Shown: positions 7,990 to 17,348, counted from the first letter of the stretch. The stretch is 47,538 nt of DNA from Sarcina sp. DSM 11001 (GCF_900101015.1 NZ_FNFZ01000027.1:1-47538), one strand, 5' to 3'. The notes: a model not told the origin generated them from the letters alone. Numbers and translations: made by a program.

Positions 7990-9386
7990 GTGTCAGGATC
8001 GGGGAAGGGGATATCCATGTCATCGGGCAGATCTACAAAGCCATCATCCGTAGACGCCCTTTCCCATCCTTTCTGTGAACCGTAATCCGTCCCGGTGAAG
8101 CGGCGCGGCTTGTCGAAGTAGCGCCATCCCGGAAGGGAACCCTCGCGGATGAGCTGGTTCATGATGTCGTTGATCTCGTTCGTCTGCCATCTCTGCGGCT
8201 GGGCGAACTCGTTATGAAGTGCCTCGCGGAAAAGCTGTTTGGAGCAGACCTTATCCCCGGTGAAGTCCTGCATGAAAGCAAGAATCAGGCCGGAGTCCAC
8301 ATCTTCCTGCATGAACTGCCTCTGACGCTGCCGGACCTCGGCTTCGATCTCCGGGGAGAGCTTCAGCCTGGTCTTGCCTGAGCGCCAGATCTCCATGACC
8401 TCGGCCCACATCTGCCGGATATACTCTCTGGATGCGTTCTCATCGTCCAGAATGAATACCTCGGCCTCGCTTTCCTGACAGGAGATCGGCAGGAACCGGC
8501 GGTTCCCGGTCCTGTCACCCGGAAGGAAAGACACCTTATTTGTCGTCCCGGCAAACACGCACTGCCTCGGCCTGTCCTTCGGATATCGCTCATAGGGAGT
8601 GCGGTAAGTCTCCTTCTGACGGCTCAGAAAGCTCTTGATGGCCTCGTTGCTCTTAGCGTTGTTCGTCGCAAGCATCTCGGACAGCTCGATGATCCAGTGG
8701 CCTTGAAGCTTCTCATAGACCTTGCCGCTTTCCAGATCCTTCAGGTCATCTGTGAACCAGTCATCATCGACTGCCAGAAGCCTGAAAAACGTCGATTTCC
8801 CGGCTCCCTGATCCCCGACCACACAGATGATATAGTCGAACTTAATTCCCGGCCTAAACACCCTTGAGATGGCTCCCAGCATAAAGAACTTCAGTATCTC
8901 ATAGGTGTACTCGCTCTCGTCGGCCCCGAGGAAGTGCCGGAGAGCATAGCGGACTCTCGGTGTCTGATCCCATTCCAGACTGTTCAGGAAGTCACGGACC
9001 GGATGGAACGCGTTCCGGTTGGACACGATGTTGATTGCTTCTTCGATCAGATTCTTGGAAGTGATTCCGTAGGTCCGTTCGCAGTACAGATGGATGTTGT
9101 CCAGATCGTTGTCAGTGAACCCGGAACCGCTCCGGCGCTCCCATCCGAGATCCTTCACGATATCGACCCTTTGCGTCAGCTCGTTGTAGCGGATCGCACC
9201 GTGAAGCAGAGGGTCATAGGACAGGATCGTTTCGGCGTTTGTGATGCAGTTTTTCACCTGACCTTTCTCCGTCGTTTCCAGAAGATCCCTCACGTCCTCC
9301 GTCGTCATATCCGGCTGTAAGGCCGCTGTCGCCGCCCGGAGCGCGTTCTCCGTCGCCGGACTTAAAGTCTCTGATTCGTCTTTCAA
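7983..9386 (-). CDS. VapE-family (virulence-associated E) replicative helicase/primase-associated ATPase
   Basis: A 467-residue protein of the VapE/P4-alpha-like group. Walker A GDQGAGKST lies at about 191-198, followed by the family signature region with DLKDLESGKVYEKLQG and WIIELSEM, and later RTPYERYPKDRPR and TTNKVSFLPGDRTGNRRF. It probably unwinds the origin of element B together with the CHC2 primase. The start is a TTG at 9386 with AAAGGAGGT 9 nt upstream, well inside the primase gene: the two frames overlap by 173 nt. The stop lies within the last iteron-like repeat. Downstream are the acidic protein and TnpW genes. Confidence 0.87.
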   Translation of the reverse strand: MKDESETLSPATENALRAATAALQPDMTTEDVRDLLETTEKGQVKNCITNAETILSYDPLLHGAIRYNELTQRVDIVKDLGWERRSGSGFTDNDLDNIHLYCERTYGITSKNLIEEAINIVSNRNAFHPVRDFLNSLEWDQTPRVRYALRHFLGADESEYTYEILKFFMLGAISRVFRPGIKFDYIICVVGDQGAGKSTFFRLLAVDDDWFTDDLKDLESGKVYEKLQGHWIIELSEMLATNNAKSNEAIKSFLSRQKETYRTPYERYPKDRPRQCVFAGTTNKVSFLPGDRTGNRRFLPISCQESEAEVFILDDENASREYIRQMWAEVMEIWRSGKTRLKLSPEIEAEVRQRQRQFMQEDVDSGLILAFMQDFTGDKVCSKQLFREALHNEFAQPQRWQTNEINDIMNQLIREGSLPGWRYFDKPRRFTGTDYGSQKGWERASTDDGFVDLPDDMDIPFPDPDTP

Positions 9387-9957
9387 GATCGTCCACCTCC
9401 TTTCCCTTGTCGATCACGACGAATGCCTTGTCTTCCCTTGAACCGTAAAGCAGAAGGTCCAGAAGGTAGTCGACATAGTCTCTTTTGTGCATCGCCTCGA
9501 CGAACAGGGGATGGAAGTCCTCTGTCGGGGAGCGCGGCGCGTATTCCTCGGCCCAATGGTTCAGCAGATGCAGATAATCGCAGAAGACGTTGTAGATCCG
9601 GTCAACTGCCTGCTCAAACCGCTGTTTCTCCGTCCGTTCACGTTTGGCTTTCCGGCGAATGCCAGGCTGAACTTCCGGCCTGTTTTCTGCAATCACTGTG
9701 AGGCCCATATCTTCGATGAGCTTCCCGGCGGCATCGTAGGGCGGCAGACCGAACAGCTTTGAGGCGAACCGGATTACGTCGCCTTTCTCCTGACAGCCGA
9801 AACATACATAGTTCTTATCGACCTTCATGCTCGGCGTCTTGTCTTCATGAAACGGACAGCACATCATGCCCCTCCGGCTGACCTTGTAACCGTAATGCTC
9901 CGCGACTTCGCGGGTGCTGACCTGTTCTTTTATCTGGGAGTAGATCCCCAAAAGCAT
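9214..9957 (-). CDS. CHC2 zinc-finger DNA primase
   Basis: A 247-residue protein. The N-terminus has the DnaG-type CHC2 zinc finger (about 22-70): CCPFHEDKTPSMKV, then YVCFGCQEKGDVIRF. No full Toprim domain follows; the remainder is helical, so it likely works with VapE. The ATG at 9957 is chosen for AGAAAGAAGGTG upstream. The last 58 codons overlap the VapE gene in another frame and become Gly/Asp/Glu-rich and poorly folded, suggesting that the constraint there is set by VapE. Confidence 0.82.
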   Translation of the reverse strand: MLLGIYSQIKEQVSTREVAEHYGYKVSRRGMMCCPFHEDKTPSMKVDKNYVCFGCQEKGDVIRFASKLFGLPPYDAAGKLIEDMGLTVIAENRPEVQPGIRRKAKRERTEKQRFEQAVDRIYNVFCDYLHLLNHWAEEYAPRSPTEDFHPLFVEAMHKRDYVDYLLDLLLYGSREDKAFVVIDKGKEVDDLERRIRDFKSGDGERAPGGDSGLTAGYDDGGREGSSGNDGERSGEKLHHKRRNDPVL

Positions 9958-10028
9958 CACCTTCTTTCTGTTCCGGGCATGAAAAGCGCCTGTCTTCATC
10001 GGTAAATCTGAGTGAAAACAGACGCTTA

Positions 10029-11279
10029 TCATCTATCTCTGTTCTGTTGTTTCTTCTTCCGGGCCGGATCCTGTTCCGCACGTCTTGCGGCATTCGCGGT
10101 ATCGGCCTCGGTTTTATTTCTGGCAAGCAGCTCCCTGATGGATCTCTTGATCGGCTGTTGGATCTCATCCTTCTTTTCGGGAGAACGGAAGATCGCCGCC
10201 AGCCTGTCGGAGATGTGCTTGGTCATCCCCTTGAACCGGTCCATCAGATTTGTGAAGATCTTCCCGGCGAACTGCCTGCCGTTTTCGTTCAGACGGCTAT
10301 CACTGAGGACCTCTTTTCTCTGCGCAGCTATGATCTCGAAATCCTCATTTCTGACTTCTTCCTGAACCGTCTGGGTCACAGCTTTGACCGCTTTCTCATA
10401 GGCTGTATCCGCGACTTCATCCACGAAAGTCTCCGTGTCCTCGATGCGGACCGTGATGGCTGTCAGTTCGGCCTCTTTGGATTCTATCGCCCGGTCCTGA
10501 GCCACCATCTTTTCTTTTTGCTTCATCAGGATGTAGTCCTGTTTCTCCAAATACTTACGGCCTCCGTATTCCGGCTCATGATCCAGATGCAGACCGTGCT
10601 TCTCACAGATCGCAAAAAGCATGGCGCGGCAGGCGGCATCGAAAGTCATCTTTCTGTTGTTCAGCTTGCCGGGTTTCTGGTCCGGATTCGGAAGATCGAA
10701 CCCCAGAGCTTCCAGAGCTTTTTCCTGTTGCGGCGCGATCTCGCCATAACGGTTTTCACAATCGAAGACGTGCCGCTCATGGATGTGCGGCGTGGACTCG
10801 TCTAAGTGCAGTGACCAGTCTAAGATGTGGATGTGTTCTCCGAACCGTTGTTGAAATTCCTCAAAGAACTCTGCCGCGATCTCTGCCAAAACCTCCGGCG
10901 GGACGGATTGCTCCATCGTGCCGATCTGGATCACGGATTCTTCCGGACAGGTCTTTTTATCTTTCCAAAGATCGTCCGGCGTCCTGTCTCTGCCGGAATG
11001 CCCGGACTGTCTGTTCCGTTCATGCTGGCCCTCGCAGTAATCACCGTAATGCTCGAAATAGTAAGCGCGCTCGATTTGCTCGAAGGAGTAAGTGATCTGT
11101 TCTTCGTCTGCCTGATCCGACGGAAATCGGAATCCCTGATAGCAGTCCCAATAGACGTTTTGCTTCGCACGCTCCTGATCAATGTGGTCACTGTTCCCGA
11201 TATCGAAGCGGCGGTCATTGTGTTTTGGATTGTAAGTCCCATGCTTGCCAGATCGGCCATTGTGCCTTGTCATTTTCAT
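10029..11279 (-). CDS. Mob/Pre-type relaxase (MOBV)
   Basis: A 416-residue plasmid-mobilization relaxase. It opens with TRHNGRSGKHGTYNPKHNDR, typical of MOBV relaxases of Clostridia. The metal-binding motif HLDESTPHIHERHVF lies near residue 160, followed by KLNNRKMTFDA. The C-terminal half (about 230-410) is a long coiled coil that may bind the partner protein. It nicks oriT of element B; the dyad at 11370-11406 lies 90 bp upstream. Of several in-frame ATGs, 11279 has AAAGGAG at 9 nt. The primase gene follows by 70 bp on the same strand. Confidence 0.9.
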   Translation of the reverse strand: MKMTRHNGRSGKHGTYNPKHNDRRFDIGNSDHIDQERAKQNVYWDCYQGFRFPSDQADEEQITYSFEQIERAYYFEHYGDYCEGQHERNRQSGHSGRDRTPDDLWKDKKTCPEESVIQIGTMEQSVPPEVLAEIAAEFFEEFQQRFGEHIHILDWSLHLDESTPHIHERHVFDCENRYGEIAPQQEKALEALGFDLPNPDQKPGKLNNRKMTFDAACRAMLFAICEKHGLHLDHEPEYGGRKYLEKQDYILMKQKEKMVAQDRAIESKEAELTAITVRIEDTETFVDEVADTAYEKAVKAVTQTVQEEVRNEDFEIIAAQRKEVLSDSRLNENGRQFAGKIFTNLMDRFKGMTKHISDRLAAIFRSPEKKDEIQQPIKRSIRELLARNKTEADTANAARRAEQDPARKKKQQNRDR

Positions 11280-11762
11280 AGGCATCTGCTCCTTTCTCAT
11301 TTTTGAAAATCATGTGTGACCCCTGCCTCACGAAACCCGGAAATCAAGAGTCTTTTTCGGCAGGTAATACCCAGTACTAAGTGTCGGTTCCCAACACTTA
11401 ACTGGGCGGGGCCTTGCCCTCGACCTGCGCCGGACGCTTCGCCCCAGCACCCAGATAAGAGACTGCCGCCTCTTAACTCTGCCAAAGGGAACTGCGTTTC
11501 CCCTTGACCCCTTGCTCCGGCAGAACTGATCCTCGCCGTTTGCCCGACAGCTCGTTCCAGTCCTTCCGGCTTTTGCGGAACCGTTCGCCGGACGGTCCCA
11601 CAAAAATAGCCGCTGAGTGTTTCGCTGCCATCCGCAAATGAGCGGTGGAGCGAAGCTCAACGGCTTCCTCATCTGGCTCGACCAGGGCGCGCCTTGGTCT
11701 TTACCATATTCGGTTTTCACAGGATCGTCGCGCGGCCGATCCTATGTATTACTCAAGTGGAT
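11280..11762. other. Intergenic region with oriT and further dyads
   Basis: No gene is visible in this 483-bp stretch. Besides the oriT dyad it holds CAGATAAGAG/CTCTTAACT (about 11452-11478), CAAAGGGAA/TTTCCCCTTG (about 11483-11506), a near-palindrome GACCA...TGGTC (11679-11698) and AGGATCG/CGATCCT (11721-11743). The hairpins near 11700 could end the leftward methyltransferase transcript. Confidence 0.5.
11370..11406. other. oriT of element B
   Basis: CCCAGTACTAAGTGT (11370-11384) and ACACTTAACTGGG (11394-11406) are inverted repeats differing by a 2-nt bulge, with loop CGGTTCCCA. A dyad of this kind just upstream of a MOBV relaxase gene is the hallmark of MOBV origins; nicking normally falls in or next to the loop-proximal bases. 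Confidence 0.75.
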
Positions 11763-13292
11763 CTATTCAACGACGGGTAAGTTTAATTGCCTTAAGCATA
11801 ATTGATCTAACTTCTTAAATCTACGATAATGCTCATCTGTTATAAAGGGCTCTAATCCCAACCCTGCCTCTGTTTCTTCAAGATCACAAATATCAATGTC
11901 TTTTATTGCTTTCGCAATAGATAATCTCTCTAATACCTTCTTCGTATAAGGCCTTTTTGCGTCTAAAAACGCAATGCTTTTTAGAAAGGCTTGAACTTTA
12001 TCAGAGTTAAGAATCAGCATTGCAACATAGGCGTTTTCGTACGAATCAAAGCAGATGAAATAGCTGGTGTCATCAGTCATCACAGGCTTTTCATCCTCTG
12101 AGTATAAGACAGAAAACAACGGTGTTTTATAAAACCCACTAACACCTACTTTATATCGAGAATAAGAATAGTCTCCGATTCCAAACATGGAAAATTCCGG
12201 AGCCCCTCGGTATATTGAGCTTTTCCTATTCCGAAATAGTTCTGCGTTCTCCTGCAAGTAAGCCCATGTTTTAGGAGCGCTTTTTGAAAGATAGGAAGTG
12301 TCTTCCCTAACCTTGTGTTGTGTCACTAATACAAATTTCTTAAAGTCCTTTATCACTGGACACTTAAACATACTACTTTTAATTAGCGGAAAAACGATGG
12401 CATCTTCTATGTCAACTCTTTGCTTAAAACCATTTCTCAGATCGTCGCCATCCTTATCTAATTCCATGACCTTTGAACAGTCATGCTTTACTCCTTGCCG
12501 CCACTCAAATTCGCAAGCGCCATTATAGTCCGGGATATTATCAAGATTGCTCTGCAACTTTCCATTCGCATATCGAACGGATGCTTTTTCAATCCCACTC
12601 TCAAAATCGTAAACCTTGTAACTGTCACAAGATTCATGTTCCTCAGATAAATGAATATATAAAACACAGGCACTTGCACTAATGCCGAAAACCTTTGCAG
12701 AATCAAACTCAAGCATCTCGCATTCCGAGAATGGTATGTTTTCTCTTTTTAGTTCGAGGAACACATTCCTCGCAACTGAGGTTTTACAAAGCATAGCAAT
12801 TACTGCATTAGACCCTCTCAGCGAACTAATGATCTGAAGAATCATATATTCGCAAATGTCAAAATTGCTGGCCCCGGTAATCGCATCCATACCTTTAAGG
12901 CCTTTGAAATTCACCTTCTGTGGAAGATTATGAGAGTCCAGTGCGGACAAAGTACTGTTTGTTACCCACGGCGGATTCCCAATAACTAAAACGCGCTGAT
13001 AATCACGAACTAAGTTTCTTAAATCAAAGCCAAAGAAATCTGTATTGATAATCGTGACTCTGGGATCGAAGATCGTTGTTTTGCAAATATCGCAGTATTC
13101 AGGATTAAGCTCTATGCCAACGATAGAAGACGCAGGAAACATTAAAGAGCCTTTGATAAAACTCCCTATTCCGCACGTCGGTTCGACCACAATTTCAGGG
13201 TTTACACCTTTTCTGTTTTTGACATACGCACAAACACTTTCAGCAAATTCTTCAGGTGTTTGATAGTCGCCAAATTCTCTTTTACCACTCAT
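11763..13292 (-). CDS. Type II N6-adenine DNA methyltransferase
   Basis: A 509-residue gamma-type methyltransferase. The SAM-binding motif I is VVEPTCGIGSF (about 36-46), motif II ends in GIELN, and the catalytic motif IV is NPPWVTN (about 105-111). The C-terminal 300 residues resemble the target-recognition part of Eco57I/TaqI-like enzymes. It protects host DNA against the endonuclease encoded immediately upstream; the frames overlap by 11 nt. The recognition sequence cannot be read from the protein. GC content is lower than in the neighbouring transfer genes, which suggests the restriction module was acquired separately. Confidence 0.88.
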   Translation of the reverse strand: MSGKREFGDYQTPEEFAESVCAYVKNRKGVNPEIVVEPTCGIGSFIKGSLMFPASSIVGIELNPEYCDICKTTIFDPRVTIINTDFFGFDLRNLVRDYQRVLVIGNPPWVTNSTLSALDSHNLPQKVNFKGLKGMDAITGASNFDICEYMILQIISSLRGSNAVIAMLCKTSVARNVFLELKRENIPFSECEMLEFDSAKVFGISASACVLYIHLSEEHESCDSYKVYDFESGIEKASVRYANGKLQSNLDNIPDYNGACEFEWRQGVKHDCSKVMELDKDGDDLRNGFKQRVDIEDAIVFPLIKSSMFKCPVIKDFKKFVLVTQHKVREDTSYLSKSAPKTWAYLQENAELFRNRKSSIYRGAPEFSMFGIGDYSYSRYKVGVSGFYKTPLFSVLYSEDEKPVMTDDTSYFICFDSYENAYVAMLILNSDKVQAFLKSIAFLDAKRPYTKKVLERLSIAKAIKDIDICDLEETEAGLGLEPFITDEHYRRFKKLDQLCLRQLNLPVVE

Positions 13293-13938
13293 AGTTTGTG
13301 ACTCCGTTTACAGTATTATGCAGGCCAATAACACGTGCGTACTGTAATCTCCATTGTAAGGCATTACTGATCGTGAGATACCCCTGTGTCGGTTTGTGGC
13401 TGAGTATCTCATCAGCTAAATCGTTATAAACTATTTCATCACCCGGAACATTCTTATCTTCCAAGAAACCGATTATATCTTCCTTATTAGCTCCGTCATC
13501 AATCATTTCACGAAGCCTTCTGGTAATCGTAAAATCAGCGGTTCTGCTTTTATCGATAAATGTACAGTGAGTAAAATGAAGAGTACAGGAATCCGCTGTA
13601 TCCCTTTTTTCATAAACAAATACCAGAAGATTATATCCTAAGCCGAAAATCTTCTGTCTGGCATTTTTAAAAGGGCAGCTCGATTGAGGCTGGGTTATCG
13701 AAGTGACTTTAATATCCGTTTGAATATCGTCACTCGGCAAATCAATTCCTTTTGCACTACTCCCGATAGCGAGAGTGTATTTGTTTGCAAGATAGTTTTG
13801 GAATTTATGCTCTACATAAGTCCCCACAGCCTTTCCATCAGTCACACCGATAAGGCTTCTGTGGTTTTCTCTTGATGTTTGCTCACAAAACAAACGCGCT
13901 TCTTCTTTGAGCAGTGAGATTGTTAACATCGGTTTCAT
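13282..13938 (-). CDS. Putative type II restriction endonuclease (PD-(D/E)XK)
   Basis: A 218-residue protein placed between a controller gene and a methyltransferase gene. The stretch GTYVEHKFQNYL, then AKGIDLPSDDIQTDIKVTS fits a PD-(D/E)XK nuclease: an early Glu, then D-(X)n-DIK, followed by SCPFKNARQKIFG. I do not recognise the specific family. The ATG at 13938 is preferred over 13944 because GGAG is then 8 nt away. Order C-R-M with an overlapping R/M junction is typical of type II systems. It would cut unmodified DNA and keep element B in the population. Confidence 0.72.
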   Translation of the reverse strand: MKPMLTISLLKEEARLFCEQTSRENHRSLIGVTDGKAVGTYVEHKFQNYLANKYTLAIGSSAKGIDLPSDDIQTDIKVTSITQPQSSCPFKNARQKIFGLGYNLLVFVYEKRDTADSCTLHFTHCTFIDKSRTADFTITRRLREMIDDGANKEDIIGFLEDKNVPGDEIVYNDLADEILSHKPTQGYLTISNALQWRLQYARVIGLHNTVNGVTNYEW

Positions 13939-13971
13939 TGTCATCTCTCCATTCTATGAATTTCAATATCA

Positions 13972-14172
13972 TCAAGGAAATATCTCCATGATATCGTCGA
14001 TTGTACATCCTAAAACGCCACAAATCTTGACCAGCACTTCAACTCGTACACCCTCATTCTTCCCGAGTTTTGCCATTGCATTAGTGCTGATTTTGGCTTT
14101 TTTAACCAACTGTGTCTTGCTCATATTTTTGTCAATTAGTAGCTTCCACAGCTTATTGTAACTGATAGTCAT
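13972..14172 (-). CDS. XRE-family controller (C) protein of the restriction-modification system
   Basis: A 66-residue single-domain helix-turn-helix protein (SKTQLVKKAKISTNAMAKLG is the HTH; GCTIDDIMEI the usual XRE end). It is the first gene of the operon and precedes the endonuclease by 33 nt. AGGAG lies 9 nt before the ATG at 14172. A dyad overlapping its promoter -10 box suggests autoregulation, the standard timing device that delays endonuclease until methylation is done. Confidence 0.82.
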   Translation of the reverse strand: MTISYNKLWKLLIDKNMSKTQLVKKAKISTNAMAKLGKNEGVRVEVLVKICGVLGCTIDDIMEIFP

Positions 14173-14201
14173 GTTCAATCACTCCTATACGAAAAAGGCA
14201 A

Positions 14202-14244
14202 AATACCCAATCGGTATTATACTATAACTGCTCCTGATTTTCAA
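14202..14244 (-). promoter_or_regulatory. Promoter and operator of the C-R-M operon
   Basis: On the minus strand TTGAAA (14244-14239) and TATAAT (14221-14216) are separated by exactly 17 bp. The dyad AATACC-gattg-GGTATT (14218-14202) overlaps the -10 box, so a bound controller would block RNA polymerase. Confidence 0.78.
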
Positions 14245-14314
14245 TCAAATCTTGCCGTTTTCAAGCGGTATAGAAGTTTTATATTCATTGATGTTGAGAT
14301 GAAATAGTACCAGA

Positions 14315-14614
14315 TTACGACTTAATGAAACTTTGCAACTCAGCTTTTGCCGCAACTATCTTTATCACGATCCATTCTCCTGTAACCGGGATGATGAAGA
14401 ACAGGAACGCGACGACCATCATCTTCAATGCTTCAGATCCGGAGGCCAGTCCGAAGGCCAGACTGGCTATCCCGGTCAGGGCGAAGATGAATGCCAGGAT
14501 TCCCAAGATCACCCCGGATATACTGTTCAGGAAGATTCCGACCCACTGGATCAGCGTCAGCGCAAGCATGATCGGTATGAGAATGATCTTTCCAATCAGT
14601 TTAAGCAGAAACAT
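14315..14614 (-). CDS. Small membrane protein of the CD1845 type
   Basis: A 99-residue protein with three probable membrane segments (around 7-28, 31-55 and 65-85: LIGKIILIPIMLALTLIQW, GVILGILAFIFALTGIASL, MMVVAFLFFIIPVTGEWIV). Similar small proteins accompany Tn1549-type elements; function unknown. The ATG at 14614 has AAGGAGG at 7 nt and overlaps the recombinase stop by 14 nt, so it is translated from the same mRNA. Confidence 0.72.
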   Translation of the reverse strand: MFLLKLIGKIILIPIMLALTLIQWVGIFLNSISGVILGILAFIFALTGIASLAFGLASGSEALKMMVVAFLFFIIPVTGEWIVIKIVAAKAELQSFIKS

Positions 14615-17348
14615 TCTGTGCCTCCTTCTCCGCAATTCGTTTCTTTTCGTGATACTCTTTGAGATACTGCCTGTTGTATTCACGGTGAGCTTCCAGTTTT
14701 GCCGCCGCTTCGGGATCCGTCTTTGCCGCTTCTTTGAGATTGGAAATATACCGCTGTGAGGTTTCAAGTTCCTTTGCTCTCAGGGCAGCCAGCTTCCCGG
14801 CAGCCTCCGGATCCGTTTCGGCCAGAGATATAAGGTCAGCACGGGCCAGCCTCTGATGTTCATTCCGATGTTCTTTTCTCTGTGTCAGCTTGGCAGCCGC
14901 CTCCGGGTCCGTCTTAGCGCTTTCATAGAGCTTATTCCGGCTTTTTTTAGTAGCCTCTGCATGATACGCACGAATAGCGGCCAGCTCTTTGGCGGCGGCA
15001 GGATCCGTTTCGGCACGCTTCTTCAGATCAGCCAGATAGGCCTTCCGTTTGTCCGTGTGCCTTCTGCTGTGTTCCTTCTTTCTGGCTTCCAGTTCAGCTG
15101 CAAACTCAGGATCAGCTTTGGCCCGTTCAGCCTGTCTCTGATCACATCGTTTCTGCTTCTCCCGATCCCTCTCTGACTGTTTGGCCAGTTTGGCAGCCGC
15201 CTCAGGATCGGTCGCGGCAGCTTCCTTTAGCCTCTTATTCCGCTGTCTTTTGTTCTCGGCATATTCCTGCTGTTTCTCCTTGATATGGGCGGCAAATGCC
15301 GGGTCTTGAGCTGCTTTCTGTTTACGTCTTTCGGCATTGATACGGTTCTTCGCGGCAGCGTAGGCACGCCTTTTCTCTAAGATCTTGGCAGCTTCCGGAT
15401 CGCTCTCGGCAAGCACTGCCAGCTCTGCGATCGTGATCCGCTTCAGCATAGCGGTATGAGCCTTTGCTTCTTTTGCGGCGATATATTCAGGATCAGATTC
15501 CCGTATGGCCTTCTTTTTTGCCTGATCCTTATGATTCTGCTTGCGCTGTTTCTCAAGGACAGCTTCATACTCAGCGGCAGCTTCCGGGTCGGTCTTAGCG
15601 CGCTCTTTAAGCTCCGCATATCGTTTCTTCCGGTTTTCTTCACTGCGGATCGATTGCTGATGTTTTAGTTCGCGTTCCCTGGCATCGACCTCGGCCCGGA
15701 ATTCTTCCTCTGTCTGAACCGTCCCCGGAGGGAGATAATGGCCGATGAAATTGAAGTACACATCCACTTGCTGTCTGCGGTACTTCGTCCGGCCCCCGGT
15801 ATGCTCATGGACCTCAACCTTCTCGATAAACTCATAGAGCATGATATCGGTCAGTTCTGTGATATTGCGGTACTTACGGATCAGCTCCATGAACCGCGCG
15901 ATATCCGCTTTCTTCGGACTGGAAGGCGCCTCCGGCTGCTTCAGCTCGGCAATACGGGCCTCAAGCTTTGCCTGTTCCTCATCGTATTGGGTGATCAGCC
16001 GCTCTGCCTGACGGTCCGGTATGCTTCCCCTGACTTTGCTTTCATAAAGGCTCTGGATCAGATTGTCCAGTTCTCGGAACCGTTTTCTGGCCGCAGCCAG
16101 TTCCTTCTTCTCTTCATCGGATACCTGGTCCTGTTTGGAATCCCATTGGACACGCAGTTCTTCAAGGAAGGCCGCTTCGTCTGACAGTACATGTTCAGCG
16201 ACGGTCTGGACCGCTTTCAGGATAATCTCTTCAAGCGCGGATGCCTTTATGAAATGCGTAGTGCAGTCATTATAACGACTGCGGTAATTGCTGCACTGGA
16301 AGTTGCTGAAGGAATCATAATCCTTGTCACTGTGGGCCGATTCCGGTGCGGCGTAAGACATTCTGGCCCCGCAGTCAGCGCAGAAGACTAGCCCTGAAAG
16401 CCGGTGTGTGAGCTTTCCGTTTGAATGAAGATTTCTCGGCTTGCGTTTGCGGTGCTTATTCGCCAGATCCCAAGTCGCCTGATCGACTATCGCCTCATGC
16501 GTATCAGGGAAAAACAGCAGTTCGTCAGGACGGGCTTTGCGGCGTTTCTTCGTTTTGAAGTTCTCGCTGATTGTCTTTCCGAGAACCGTGTGACCCAAGT
16601 ATTCCTGACGGTCCAAGATATAACCGACAGAGGCGTTCGTCCAGAGATAAGGATCATGGTAGTCATGGTGTCTGGATGCCATTCCCTTCTTTTCCAGATA
16701 TGCGGAAGGGATCAGGACCTTATCAGCCTGAAGCGTCTCGGCTATGGTTCGGAGCGGAGTGCCGACGGCTGCCATAGCGAAGATTCTTTTGACTACCTCG
16801 GCAGCTTCCGGATCAACATACAACGTCTGCTTATCATCAGGTTTAAGCATATAGCCATAAGGAACGGACCCACTGCACCGGAGACCCTGTTCCATACGGT
16901 TCCGGAATACGGCCTTTATCTTCTTACTGGTGTCCTTCGCGTACCACTCGTTCATGATGTTCAGGAACGGAGTGAATTCATTGTCCATCGGGTTATTGCT
17001 GTCGATGTTATTATTGACCGCTATGAAACGGACACCTTTATCCGGAAAGAGGATCTCTGTATAGTAGCCGACCTGAAGGTAGTTCCTTCCGAAGCGGCTC
17101 ATATCCTTCACGCAGATGACGGCCACATTACCGGCCTTGACTTCTTCCAGAAGGGCAGCAAAGCCCGGTCTGTTGAAGTTAGTGCCTGAATAACCATCGT
17201 CGGTGAAATGCCGGATATTCCTCAGACCCTTGGAACGAGCGTAGTCTTCCAGATATTTCTTCTGGTTCAGGATACTGTTCGACTCGCCCTGAAGCTCATC
17301 GTCACGGGAAAGACGCTCATATAGGGCTGTGATTTTCTCTCTGCCCAC
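14601..17348 (-). CDS. Large serine recombinase of element B with a 10-repeat C-terminal tail
   Basis: A 915-residue recombinase. Catalytic domain about 5-155 (ALYERLSRDDE, GESNSILNQK with the likely nucleophile Ser, KDMSRFGRNYL), recombinase domain about 170-290, zinc ribbon CADCGARM with CSNYRSRYNDC, coiled coil about 390-500, then the family end HYLPPG near 550. It inserts and excises element B at the TDPKG codons of traG. Beyond 560 comes an unusual tail of about 345 residues with ten copies of a roughly 35-residue unit built on TDPEAAAKL and rich in Lys, Arg and Glu. The related enzyme of element A ends shortly after the core. GTG start at 17348, AAAGGAGG 9 nt upstream. Confidence 0.92.
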   Translation of the reverse strand: MGREKITALYERLSRDDELQGESNSILNQKKYLEDYARSKGLRNIRHFTDDGYSGTNFNRPGFAALLEEVKAGNVAVICVKDMSRFGRNYLQVGYYTEILFPDKGVRFIAVNNNIDSNNPMDNEFTPFLNIMNEWYAKDTSKKIKAVFRNRMEQGLRCSGSVPYGYMLKPDDKQTLYVDPEAAEVVKRIFAMAAVGTPLRTIAETLQADKVLIPSAYLEKKGMASRHHDYHDPYLWTNASVGYILDRQEYLGHTVLGKTISENFKTKKRRKARPDELLFFPDTHEAIVDQATWDLANKHRKRKPRNLHSNGKLTHRLSGLVFCADCGARMSYAAPESAHSDKDYDSFSNFQCSNYRSRYNDCTTHFIKASALEEIILKAVQTVAEHVLSDEAAFLEELRVQWDSKQDQVSDEEKKELAAARKRFRELDNLIQSLYESKVRGSIPDRQAERLITQYDEEQAKLEARIAELKQPEAPSSPKKADIARFMELIRKYRNITELTDIMLYEFIEKVEVHEHTGGRTKYRRQQVDVYFNFIGHYLPPGTVQTEEEFRAEVDARERELKHQQSIRSEENRKKRYAELKERAKTDPEAAAEYEAVLEKQRKQNHKDQAKKKAIRESDPEYIAAKEAKAHTAMLKRITIAELAVLAESDPEAAKILEKRRAYAAAKNRINAERRKQKAAQDPAFAAHIKEKQQEYAENKRQRNKRLKEAAATDPEAAAKLAKQSERDREKQKRCDQRQAERAKADPEFAAELEARKKEHSRRHTDKRKAYLADLKKRAETDPAAAKELAAIRAYHAEATKKSRNKLYESAKTDPEAAAKLTQRKEHRNEHQRLARADLISLAETDPEAAGKLAALRAKELETSQRYISNLKEAAKTDPEAAAKLEAHREYNRQYLKEYHEKKRIAEKEAQNVSA

